Assembly (NCBI GenBank): GCA_020881915.1
Contig: JAJFPB010000003.1
Coordinates: 1,054,001 to 1,118,000 of the forward strand
Length of the DNA stretch: 64,000 bases
Source of the DNA: Paramyrothecium sp. XJ0827
Lineage: Eukaryota; Ascomycota; Sordariomycetes; Hypocreales; Stachybotryaceae
Direction: 5' to 3'
This document shows, piece after piece, positions 21,859 to 32,005 of this stretch; the first letter of the stretch is position 1, and every line of letters begins with the position of its first letter. The position numbers were made by a program, and so were the translations under genes. The notes under the pieces were generated by a model. It had not been told where the DNA came from. It did not search any database and worked only from the letters and a program-made list of their open reading frames with translations.

Positions 21859-24827
21859 TTACATGGGCGCCTCCCATCTGCGGTTGATTTGTTTTCGGCG
21901 GACCTATTGTCTTGTCTTAGTAAAAATGCAAATGTGACACGGCTTCTGCATATCGAGCTTACCATCGGTGCCAGGAACATTACGCCTCCAAACAAGGCGA
22001 CCACGGTCAGAATCAGCGTCAACTTGTCGAAGCCCTTGCCCAGGATGTCAAACACCCCGCTGGGCGCAACCCGGCTTCCGAACACATCCACGCCGTACGC
22101 CACGATCAAGCTCGTGCTCTCCACAACTGCGGGCACCGCCAGGATATCCTTGATTCCGATAACGTCGCGTTCGTGCGACACCATGCTGAGCGGATCGATT
22201 TCGAGGGCTGGCGTGTACTTAGCCAAGCCCTCAGCTTCCATCTCAGCAGGTGTCGGGTTCCTGCCAACGGGGCGGCGAGGGTCCAAATGCATGCGGGGAA
22301 TGCCAACAACAGCATGCGAGTCGGGCAAGTATGCCAGCAGTTGCCGGTTGGCAATGCCCTGCCGGGTCTGCGTAACCGACAACGACTGAATAGGTTGTGA
22401 GAGAACAAAGGTCTGGGGCACCACGTGAGGCAGAGGAATGCCAACGTAGTTGTCGACAGGTTTCAGAGCCGAAAAGTTGGCTGCGTCGCCGAGCGGGCCG
22501 CGGTCGTCAGACAAGGATGACTCGTAGAGGTCGGCCACGGCAATCTGGTAACCCTTGATGGATCGGTTGGATCCATCGTTGAGCGTGTATTGTCCGAAGA
22601 AAGAGCATGCATACCAGTTCTCCGCCATTGTGCAGGAGATTGTCTTGCTAGCATCGACGCCCTGGTATGACTGAGACACAAGAACCTGTCCGGAGATTGT
22701 GTCGACCAGCTGGAGAGACAGTGTAGAGGTAGCATCCTCAATCACAGCGAGGACGATGGTGTTGGGGTTCAAGTACTTGTAGTTGACTCTTCGGTCACCA
22801 AGAACACGGCCGATGGACGCAACAGGGTCGTGCAGCGGGGGCTTTCCGATAGCAACAATCCTGCGACCGGGCAGGAGCTTCATCTCCCACAAGTCCGTCT
22901 CGGTCGCGTGTTCATCGCTCTCATACTGGAAGCCACGAATTCCACCATCGAGAGTGCGGGCGACAACGACCTGTCCAGGCGTCTTTTGGTGGAACAAGCT
23001 TCGGACAGAAAGACCATCGGGGGCAATGGGAAGCAACCAAGGGCCCGAAGCACCCTGGACGACAGCCGTGCTCGAGATCCTGGTAGGTACTCCCGGCACA
23101 TGAACCTCTTGAACCTCTCCGCTGATGGCCTCGATAAGAGCGTATTCACCCCTGGAACCATAAATCGTGACGAGTCCAGTCTCAAGTTGAGGCAAGATGC
23201 CACGGGCCTCGAAGTTCTTGCCTTGAGCCTGGGGGAAGACTTCCACCGACCATAAGATCTTGCCGTTGTTTCCGGTGTCAAGCCCCACGGCGCGCCCACG
23301 ATGGGTAACAAGTACGACAACCTTGTTGAAACCAAAGACATCGCAATGGATGCCTCCAGTCCTAGACCCGGTTTCAGTTCCAAGGACACTGTTTACAAGG
23401 TTTTGAGGAATGGAAATCAGATAGTCAGGAAGATACTTGAGATCATCGATGTGGCGAGTAACTCGGTGGATGTAAGCAGAGAGGGGGTTGGTGTGCGCCT
23501 CTTCTTCAAGAGCCTTCGCGAGATCCGCGGCCTCTGGAACGTCGCCAAAGGTAGCCGCAACAGCTCCGCTGAGGCCTTCTGGGCGAACCCAATCTTGCTC
23601 GCCGTTGCGGATCAGAACCCAATTATCGGTGCTGGTTACAACGGCAGTGCGAACCGCGAATCCGTCGCCCCCGGCCTTTTTGACGACCTCAGACACGGCG
23701 TGGACTGCCGCGGCTCCGGCCTCAGACGTGAGCGGCCAACGTGCGATGACAGCAGGTGATTCAGAAGAGACAATGATAACCTCGTCAGTGGTGACGCGTG
23801 TAAAGTAAACGTTTGCATGCTCGGAGCTCGTGGAGAAAGCACCTTGTCCGGGGAGGTGAGGCAATTCGTAGGCCTTGGAAACTTGTCCGGTCTTAAGATT
23901 GGTGTGGTAGACTTCCGCGCGGTTCCCTGACGCAGTCCTGGTGTGGACGAGGAAATGCGGCTGCGCCTGTGTAATGTGCGGGGCGTGAATGTGAACAGAC
24001 ACGGCGTCAGGAGCGAGAGCAAAGTCCTGCTTCGCCCTTGCTCCCAAGACCTGAACGCTCAGTTTTGAGGCGCCCTGGTTGACCCAGGCCAAGATCGGGG
24101 CCGCAGAGTTGCCGCCCACAAACATGACGTCCTCAGGTCCATGCACATGACCCTTGGTTCCGACGGACCAGTTGTCAACTCGGGTGCCGGTAACAGTGTC
24201 GAGAGCGGTAATCCTCAAGCTGTACGAGGTGGGCGAACCGTGGAGACTGATAACGTAAATGTTTGAGATGTCAGTAGATACCTGTAGGGGAATGTCCTTG
24301 CTGATTTCTCGGAACTCCCAAACGACGGTTCCAAGCTTGCCGTGGAGACGGCGCAGAACGGTTGTGCCATCCTCGTCAAAGAGAACCAGGACGTCCTTCC
24401 TGCCATTCTCGGTCACCTCCATAATCTCCAGGTCCTTAGCTTCGCCCTTAAAATCTATGTGCCAGCCGTTTCGTCCCGTGAGCGCATTCCATGCCTCGAC
24501 TCTCTGTCCGTACGCGGCGGCCACCCAGTTCTCTCCCTCAGGAGTCCTGAGGAAGCCGCCTCCATTGGTGACGTTGGCCGCAATCTGCTGGCGCCAGACG
24601 ATCGCGCCGTTGCTGGGGTTGACGGCGCCGATGACGCCGAGGTCGCTGAGGGTGTAGAGGAGGCTCGCCTTGTCCTCCTTTCGCGGGCGATGGAAGAAGG
24701 TCGTCTCGACTTGGGGGACGCCGAGCAGTGCGTGGTGGAAATCGATGTCGCCGACCTCGTCCTGGAAGACCGCAGCGACGAGCGCCGACAGCCCCAAGAC
24801 AAGGGCTGATTGTAATGAGCGCCGCAT
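21859..24827 (-). CDS. EMC1: ER membrane protein complex subunit 1
   Basis: The minus-strand exons are 21963-24827 and 21859-21903, giving 969 residues. The 59-base intron (GTAAGC...AATAG) sits in the last coding stretch, and splicing replaces an unrelated tail with VRRKQINRRWEAPM, the short basic cytosolic tail expected of EMC1. A signal peptide at the N terminus (ALVLGLSALVAAVF) precedes the lumenal PQQ-like beta-propeller; typical blades include LGVIGAVNPSNGAIVWRQQI and NNGKILWSVEVFP. The conserved C-terminal EMC1 block (GIKDILAVPAVVESTSLIVA, SGVFDILGKGFDKL) leads into one membrane helix (LILTVVALFGGVMFLAPM). EMC1 is the largest subunit of the EMC insertase, which places tail-anchored and multipass proteins in the ER membrane. 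The length matches fungal homologs. It is a single-copy core gene and a good anchor for placing this window. Confidence 0.95.
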
Positions 24828-25433
24828 GTCGACTGATGGTGAGCTTGGATGCGACGTTTGCTCGATGCAAGCTGCTGGTGCGGGAGCTTGGAGCTGTCAT
24901 TACGTGCCGCCCATGCCCACGACTAGTGCGGATTGGACGCTTAGTCATCGCTTGACCTCTGCTCTGCATTCACCATTTGCCAAGTCCTACCCTGTTGCGC
25001 CGTGCATGGGACGTGGTTTTCGAGCAGCGCAAGTATCATCAATGCGCCCATGATGAGTATTCCAAAAGATGCTGCGTCTTCTGCTTTTCTATCATGCTCT
25101 CCAGCCGCGACGACTTCTACAGCATGCGATACACCGTGAGACAGATTGAGTCTGCTACCACTGCGATTAAATTTGACCAGTTTGAGACCCTACAAACGAG
25201 GTTTGAACAAATGCGATTGTGAGACGAAAGAGCTCATGACCCGTATCAATCTCAAGCCCACACCTTGTCTGGAACAATCCCATCTCGATCGCTCATTTCA
25301 AATGCTTGTTCAATCCTAAGCTTCGCAGGCAAATTTTACGACTCGCAAGCTCCTGCAAGACTTCTTCCGAAAGGCTGTGGGGCCATAAGGAGCGCCCCTC
25401 CTAGATTACAATAAGTGGCTCGAAAGCTTGACA
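24828..25433. other. Intergenic region between EMC1 and the tRNA
   Basis: This contains the EMC1 promoter and leader. Base composition drops towards AT on the tRNA side. I see no gene. Confidence 0.6.
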
Positions 25434-25527
25434 GCCCCTGTGGCGGAGTGGTTAACGCCTGGTACTTATGCCTTCAGGATGACTGGAGATTATGCCATGA
25501 TCGCCAGTTCGAACCTGGCCGGGGGCA
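25434..25527 (+). tRNA. tRNA-Ile (UAU), with 21-base intron
   Basis: The acceptor stem GCCCCTG pairs with CGGGGGC, followed by discriminator A at 25527. The D-arm is GCG/CGC around GAGTGGTTAA. The T-arm is GCCAG-TTCGAAC-CTGGC. The anticodon stem TGGTA (25460-25464) pairs with TGCCA (25493-25497), and the loop gives anticodon TAT at 25467-25469. The intron at 25471-25491 lies directly after position 37, the standard place. The variable loop is five bases (class I), which excludes Ser and Leu. The start ...GGTACTTAT is typical of eukaryotic tRNA-Ile(UAU), which normally carries an intron. A T-run just downstream (25531-25535) can serve as the RNA polymerase III terminator. Confidence 0.88.
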
Positions 25528-26271
25528 AGTATTTTTGTCATTCACGACAACCACCAATACGCGCATGTTCGTTCCCTTTTTCTTCTTCTCACTTTTCTTC
25601 TCTCTCTTTTCTTTTTCGTATCTCTTTCGTGCAATCGACTGAAAGCTTATATTGTAACGTAATTAACATTGTCAATATACGCACATATGTATATCTAGTT
25701 TTAGACATCCTCTTTCATCCTAATCAGTCTTATACCGTAAAATATTTAGTTTTAAATTTCGCTACCAGGTTAACGACTGCCTGCAGAAGCCGATGCCAAT
25801 GCAATAAACCAAACAATGGACCTACAGGCCAAATAGCAGGAATACTCAAGGCAGGGCCTACAGTCTGCACTAGACCTGAGACTATCCCTCCCTTCGGGCC
25901 ATCCTCAAAGTCAGAGGCCGCCCTTCTCACTGGTTTTAGCTTGGTACATGGGCTCACGATAGCCTTTCAATATATGGCGATACAACTGTTTTCGGAGCTG
26001 TATTACGCCAACTACGGAGTCATGACTTACCATATTGTTACCCGACAGTAGCACATACGCAGAATTCAGAAAAGCCTTCAAGTATGCCTTGCTATACGGC
26101 CTGTGCACCATTAACCTATAAATTTCATTAGCAGACATAACAAGGCTGACGAGTGCAACGGCGAGGTGACACAACCCCCTCCCTGATATGATCTCCCTAC
26201 CACCCAGTTTTATCCCGACTTAATTTCTTTCCTCTTCCCGCCGTGATGGTCCTTTGGACAGTTTACTAGCA
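25528..26271. other. AT-rich intergenic region at the core/accessory edge
   Basis: A pyrimidine-rich stretch (25575-25630) is followed by clearly AT-rich sequence. The 207-residue open frame from 25428 runs out of the tRNA and is not a gene. I see nothing coding. Confidence 0.6.
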
Positions 26272-28458
26272 ATGGACCCGGTATCAGCAATCGGCCTTGT
26301 CGGAGCTGTTTTGGGAATTGCCGACGTTATCGGGAAAAGCATTGCCCATCTACATGACCTGCAGTCGAAATACGCCAGCGCGGATCTGAGGATTAGTGCT
26401 TTAGTTGGGCAGCTATCAATCCTCAAAGCTGCTCTCAGACATATCGCCGGTATCATAGATGAATCTTTGACTGTGTCTTCCAACAGTCAGTTTCTCAGCG
26501 ATCTTCAAACATCTTTACGAGGCTGTGAGGTTTTGGTGGCTGCTCTCGACACTCGACTTTCAAATCTCCACCGACACGACAACGATGCTCTGACCACAGG
26601 GTCTAGAATATCATTGCTGTGGGACGACTCAACTATAAACGACTATTTGGGCATGCTCAATAACCAAATAAATGGACTTCAGCTTCTCCTCACGGCTTTA
26701 CAATGGCAAGCTTTATAACAATATCTTCCGACAAGAAATGCCGTGCTAACTATTGCCTGCATATCTAGCCGCTCTGCTTTAGAGCGCGACAAGGTATTGC
26801 AAGAGTCCACATCTCGTGGCATTTTCACGAGAGTCAAAGACGAGACTTCATCCTTGCTTTTGCTCCCAGACGCCGACTCCGTTCGAACCAGGCATACAGA
26901 TACCACAGAAACAGAAGACCCTGGCACCGTCATTACGAAATTCGAGTTTGATTCTGAGATAATGTCATCACAGGTATATCAGACTGCAATGCGCTCTCAC
27001 TTGATCTTTACAATTCAGACTGGAACAAGGAAACAACCCGACAATAATGACATGGCGGTTAGGCCACCCTCCGCACTATTGGGGCTCGGAGCACACCGCA
27101 GTTTCTCGGTTCACAGCGAGAGACTTCACAGTACACTTGAAAAGGCACCTGGACAAGAAAGTCAGCCCAATATAGCAATTCCTGATACTCCCGCTTCCAA
27201 TACAAGGCCCAACGCTATAAGGATATTCTCTAAAACGCTGCCAGACGACACTGCAAGTCTACGATTGAGCTTTCGTCACTCTCTCGGTAGCAGGCAATTT
27301 ATGTTTAGGCCTCGAGACAAGACAAAAGTCAACCAAGGATCCATCCAGCTTGCAGTGCCTCCAAACCAAGCGTCACGACACTGCAAGGATGTCATGCTCG
27401 TCGGCGTTTCTAGGACCGGGAAGAGTACCTTAATCAAATCCCATACTGCAGCATTCGGTCATTATGACAAGAAAAGTTGTCGGATCCTGGCCAGTATCGT
27501 CCATGAACAGGCAATCAAGAGTATAAGAGAGCTGATGCGGCTTGTCAAAGCCGCTCGCATGGTTGAAAACTGCCATGAAGATGATTCGCGGTACCAACAT
27601 TTGGACATTGGTCTTGAATACATCTTGTCGGTGATGTGTGATCAATACGTGGATGGGTTATACGAGCTTCAACATCATTTTCCAATGTATCTCACAAGCA
27701 TTTGGAGTGTTTTACACCAACGAGACATACGGGCGGTGCTGCAACGACTAGCGTGTGACTACCCTCCAGGTGATTCAGTGGAATAGTGAGTTTGTTCTAT
27801 GATTCAATACAAGTGGCTACAATAAGTATAGCTAATTCATTATACCAGTTTCCTCAACCCGTCGCGGATATTAGATCTTCTAAATACTGACTACATTCCG
27901 AGTATCGAAGATATTTTACGACTATACACAGTGACTACAGGAATCTGCGTGTCAAAATTTGAAATGGATGACAATGCTTATAATTTCTTCGATGTGGGCG
28001 GGGCAGAGACACGGAAGTGGCACAAAGTCTGGGCCAATAAGTATGCACTCATCTGGACTTTCGACGTTTCCTGCCCTGCGGAGGATCTCGGAGCGAGTCC
28101 AGCAACTAATAGCATGCACCGACAAATCGAATTCTGGCAGGAGTATGCCAACCAGCCCATATTCGCAAAGACTCATATTATTGTCATCTTTACGAAGACG
28201 GATCTGTTGTCCAAGGATGCCATTGACGCTTTTCATGTCATGACTGGGCGTTCGGATACAGAGAAGCCACAGAATATTGACGAAATGCTTGAAGCCATCG
28301 CCCAAAAGCTCCTCTCACTGCTGGACTTCGATGGTTTGGTGGACGAAGAGCCGAGAAAGATCACGTTCTGGCGGGCTAGTATTGCGAAATCCGTGACGGA
28401 AATGGCCGAGGTGGCATGGGCGGCCCTCAATCAGCTGGAGGAGTATGAGGATACTTGA
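26272..28458 (+). CDS. Helo-like N-terminal domain fused to G-alpha-like domain, 3 exons
   Basis: The exons are 26272-26705, 26769-27785 and 27849-28458, giving 686 residues. Intron 1 needs a GC donor (GCAAGC) with a perfect branch point GTGCTAAC and TCTAG end. It restores LQCRSALERDK, the kind of sequence that follows this domain in fungal proteins. Intron 2 is GTGAGT...ACCAG. Residues 1-160 match the Helo-like/fungal N-terminal domain of STAND proteins (MDPVSAIGLVGAVLGIADVI). After a Ser/Thr-rich linker the C-terminal half is G-alpha-like: P-loop GVSRTGKST (357-365), switch I-like DILRLYTVTTGI, switch II DVGGAETRKW (532-541) and a TKTD base motif. The switch I Arg and the switch II Gln needed for GTP hydrolysis are Tyr and Ala. 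No N-myristoylation start is present. A role as a signal-sensing or cell-death switch is inferred from the domains and the HET neighbour. Confidence 0.8.
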
Positions 28459-28924
28459 AGATACTTTGAAGTAATAACTGCAAGTAATGAACAAGACATT
28501 ATAGACATTAGAGAAGCGCTCCAGAGGATAATCCGGGATCAGATCTTTTGTATAAGACAGTTTAGAGGACGCTAGCACTTCGCCAATGAGGGATGTGCTG
28601 TTGTGTATAGAGGGGCAAGGCTCCGTCAACCTTGGCTGTGCGCAACCCCCTGCCAATGTCACCATGACCTGAAGTGCCTGGGTTACGATTGGCTGATAAC
28701 TCAGCCGCATCTCTCGATTTCCTCTCTGCTTCCCCGCGAGGCCCATTTAAGTCCTTCGAGGTAAATAAGGTCCCCATTCCCAATTTTCGAACCACTACCT
28801 CCACGCCCGTCCAATTTGTGTTTCCAACCTACCGAATAGGATTTGGCGGAATGGCAACCTCATATGCCAAACACAAAGACCAAGTCAGAGAACTCTTTCA
28901 TCTCTTGTTACAGTACGTGCAATC
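28459..28924. other. Short spacer between Helo/G-alpha and HET genes
   Basis: This 466-base spacer joins two co-directional genes. A small out-of-frame ATG at 28851 precedes the HET start and could act as an upstream open frame. Confidence 0.5.
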
Positions 28925-31498
28925 ATGGAGAATCCATATCTCAGGCTTGTCCTAGGGTGGCTGCTTTCGATTGTCGGACCACCACTTGAATTCTCCGTCA
29001 TGGTAGCTTTCTTCAGCCTGCTACGAGGCTTCGAGATCTCCATAGTACTCTTACAAGAATACGCTCCGATCCAAGCCATCGTTCTCACACTTGGCCTTGT
29101 ACTCTTGGCGTATGGCCGCCTGTGGTTCCTAGCAGCGGTCTTTTACCTCATCAACATTCTACCTATTGCTATCATCACCAGCCGCTCTCCATCACTGATC
29201 TGGCTGATGGGGATAGCCATGAAAAGGTTCAGGCCTCCAATTGAACAGTATTTTATGTTCCAGAACACAGACGAAAGCAACTTGAGCATGTTCATGGATC
29301 ATGTTTCTCCTTTTGCGGCCTTCTTTGTAGTCGTTCTTATCCCGACAGTTTGGAGACTTTTCTGGTCCTACTTTTTTTACGTGCTATGCATAGCAGTGGC
29401 CTTAACTCCCTTGGTACTTGTACCAGATCTTACTGAACATGCCTTCATCAAGTGGCTGCTTCGCCTGGTTGCTCTCGTTTTGAGTCTCCCCGCGAGAGCT
29501 TACATCCTCACGACAAATACAGCATTCAGTATTTGCCACAAAATTTCGCGCAAGATTGAGTGCTGGGAAGACTCGCTCTCTCCATCGGGCATGAGCACGC
29601 GGCCTTTATATGTACATCGATCACTCCTTCCTCAAAAGAAAGAAATTCGCATCCTCCGCCTTCTCAGACGAACCCAGTGTCATGAGATTCTTTGTGAGTT
29701 CATTCACATATCGATAGACGAGGCACCGCCGTATGAGGCAGTCTCATATACATGGGGTGGAGAAGCCATGACTGATTATATCGTGGTTGACGGTTGCCGG
29801 TTGGCAGTCACGCCCACAGTCTCCAAATGGCTACGTTATCGACGATCCTTTTTCTCCGAGGCCTATCTATGGATTGATGCTGTCTGTATTAACCAGATTG
29901 ACCAGTATGAGAAGGCTAGCCAGCTTCTCCTAATGCAGAACATTTACGCTCAGGCTACTCGCACGATTGTTTGGCTAGCGCACCCTACAGAAGTTGACGA
30001 CTCATACCAAGCACGGTCAATGATTATGACACTGTGTGTATTTGCGAGGACAGGAGTGACATTGGGCCAGTTAGATCATGTTCTATCTAGGCATAGGCAC
30101 ATGGCGGCCCTATTTAAACTCCTGAATAAGAGTTACTTTCACCGCATCTGGGTCTGCCAGGAGATTGCCCTCGCAAAATATGTACACGTGGTATATGGAA
30201 ATGTCACGATAGATTGGGAAAGTCTCGCCGTGTCGGTCTCCACTATCAATAACTCACATCTGGTAGGCTCCATGACGCAGCTGTCCCTTCATTGGGACGG
30301 TTCGAATTTGAAAGGCGGAACCGGTCCACTCAAACATATGGAAAATATAAACAATATTGCGCAAATAAGACATGTTTGCCAAACGGGTCAAAAGCTGTCA
30401 ATTTCAGAAGCCCTGAGATATCTGGAAGGCTTCACGGCGACAGTTCCTCATGACAACATCTACGGTTTACTCGGCATGATTGACGAATTGCCCGGGTTTC
30501 TCCGTACGCCATCGTACGAAGAACCTGTAGAACGGCTCTATGCTTTGACCACGAAGTACCTGCTTGGGAAAACCGAAAGGCTCCCTATATTGCAACTCGC
30601 AGGCTCAAGCCATCGAATGAATATCAAGGGCCTCCCATCTTGGGTACCAGACCTCAGCCAAGCGCACGGCGGTCAGCGCTTAAAGCCATCCGAGTCTTTG
30701 AATACTGAAAACAAAGCGCTGCTTAAGGAGGAAGCGAAGATAGAAGACATTCAGTGGAATGTCTTCGAGGTTCAGCACTGTATAATTGATACAGTCAAGG
30801 TCACTCAAACTTGCGTCCTTTTCCCTCAAGTAGATCTTTCGTGGTCAAATCATCAAAACGATTGGAGTCCCGCCTCTGATAGCTCTGCAAAAGTAGAGAA
30901 ATGGGGCTGGGAGTACTTGGCCACATTTCTAGCCTGGTACGATGAAGCTGTGTCCCTCGCCCAGTCAATACCTTCAATTCACCAACGATATCCTGGAGAT
31001 GTAACGGAGACAGTCTTTCGAACGCTTGTTTGCAACGATCCCCAGCTCCTTGATAACGATGGAGAATTAGGGCTAGGTCTTAGTAGTTGCAAGATGATCA
31101 TACGTGTTGTCAGAGAGCTTCTTCGGCATCAACAAGACAGCCCAAATGTACTCGAGCGAGAATTCCAGGATCATGCGATGAAGGAATTGGAACTGAGCCA
31201 CGAACAATGGGCTTCGGCGGTCGGTACCAATTTAAATCATTTCTTTTTCGTCATCGCCAATACCGCGAAGCTAAAGCGATTCTGCGTATTGGGCTCCGGG
31301 CAGGTCGGCATGGTACCTATGGGGTCAAGTCCTGGAGATCTAATCACGTACATACAAGAGCAGATTATCCCTTTTGTTTTACGACCCGCTAAGTCTGATG
31401 ATTTCATGGAGTTAGTAGGTGGTTGTTATATACATGGAGTCCCCGATGAGCCAAAGAGGATCGACGATTACCAATGGGAAACAGCGAGTCTTGCTTAA
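28925..31498 (+). CDS. Membrane-anchored heterokaryon incompatibility (HET) domain protein
   Basis: This is a single exon of 857 residues. The first 210 residues are strongly hydrophobic, with about five or six membrane helices (for example FSVMVAFFSLL, AIVLTLGLVLLAYGRLWFLA and FAAFFVVVLIPTVW). The HET domain begins near residue 270 with YEAVSYTWG, continues with LWIDAVCINQ (315-324) and NIYAQATRTIVWL, and ends near RIWVCQEIALA. The C-terminal 400 residues follow the pattern of large HET proteins (DNIYGLLGMI, LPSWVPDLS). HET domains trigger regulated cell death when incompatible strains fuse. A membrane anchor is less usual. The gene lies 466 bases downstream of, and on the same strand as, the Helo/G-alpha-like gene, so the two may work together (inference). 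The frame is intact. Confidence 0.9.
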   Translation: MENPYLRLVLGWLLSIVGPPLEFSVMVAFFSLLRGFEISIVLLQEYAPIQAIVLTLGLVLLAYGRLWFLAAVFYLINILPIAIITSRSPSLIWLMGIAMKRFRPPIEQYFMFQNTDESNLSMFMDHVSPFAAFFVVVLIPTVWRLFWSYFFYVLCIAVALTPLVLVPDLTEHAFIKWLLRLVALVLSLPARAYILTTNTAFSICHKISRKIECWEDSLSPSGMSTRPLYVHRSLLPQKKEIRILRLLRRTQCHEILCEFIHISIDEAPPYEAVSYTWGGEAMTDYIVVDGCRLAVTPTVSKWLRYRRSFFSEAYLWIDAVCINQIDQYEKASQLLLMQNIYAQATRTIVWLAHPTEVDDSYQARSMIMTLCVFARTGVTLGQLDHVLSRHRHMAALFKLLNKSYFHRIWVCQEIALAKYVHVVYGNVTIDWESLAVSVSTINNSHLVGSMTQLSLHWDGSNLKGGTGPLKHMENINNIAQIRHVCQTGQKLSISEALRYLEGFTATVPHDNIYGLLGMIDELPGFLRTPSYEEPVERLYALTTKYLLGKTERLPILQLAGSSHRMNIKGLPSWVPDLSQAHGGQRLKPSESLNTENKALLKEEAKIEDIQWNVFEVQHCIIDTVKVTQTCVLFPQVDLSWSNHQNDWSPASDSSAKVEKWGWEYLATFLAWYDEAVSLAQSIPSIHQRYPGDVTETVFRTLVCNDPQLLDNDGELGLGLSSCKMIIRVVRELLRHQQDSPNVLEREFQDHAMKELELSHEQWASAVGTNLNHFFFVIANTAKLKRFCVLGSGQVGMVPMGSSPGDLITYIQEQIIPFVLRPAKSDDFMELVGGCYIHGVPDEPKRIDDYQWETASLA

Positions 31499-32005
31499 AA
31501 GCGTAAAGCCTTTCGTAACTACAATAAATTTCTCGTGCTGGGACCCGTAAAAGGATTTCAGTTTGGAATAGACGAGATTACACGCACAGTCAAGGTTGAC
31601 TGACAGGAGTATCATTGGATCTCAAGAGCTAATACGAAACCCCTAACGACACCGACCTCTTTCTCGAAAATAAATCTCCTCTAAGGTTCCAAAGTATCTA
31701 GAGCCTTAGTAAAACGGACCCAGGCGAGCGAGCCATGCTGGAATTCTTCTTCTTCTTGATGATCTGAAACTATCAGATGACAATCTGTGTCTTCATGAAG
31801 GGAGACCTGCTACACCATAGCTGGGCTAGAAGGCTGTTTATCAAGTAGAACATACACAAACAAAAGGCTGCGAAACACAAAATTAAGGTACAAATCTTAC
31901 AATAGCAAGTAGATGAAGAGTGTTAACGCCTTTGCGTCCGGTGTTCATGATATCGATCGTGCGTTCGTCTAGTAGAACTCCTTGGCTGGTTTATTTGATC
32001 TGATT
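31499..32005. other. Convergent 3' intergenic region
   Basis: Tail-to-tail space between the HET gene and the regulator gene. No gene seen. Confidence 0.6.

Noticed and set aside
21610..22389. 259-residue plus-strand open frame
   Set aside because: It overlaps the conserved 3' part of EMC1 on the other strand and has no family features.
25428..26051. 207-residue plus-strand open frame
   Set aside because: It begins before the tRNA-Ile gene and runs through it and through AT-rich sequence. Its start is not supported.
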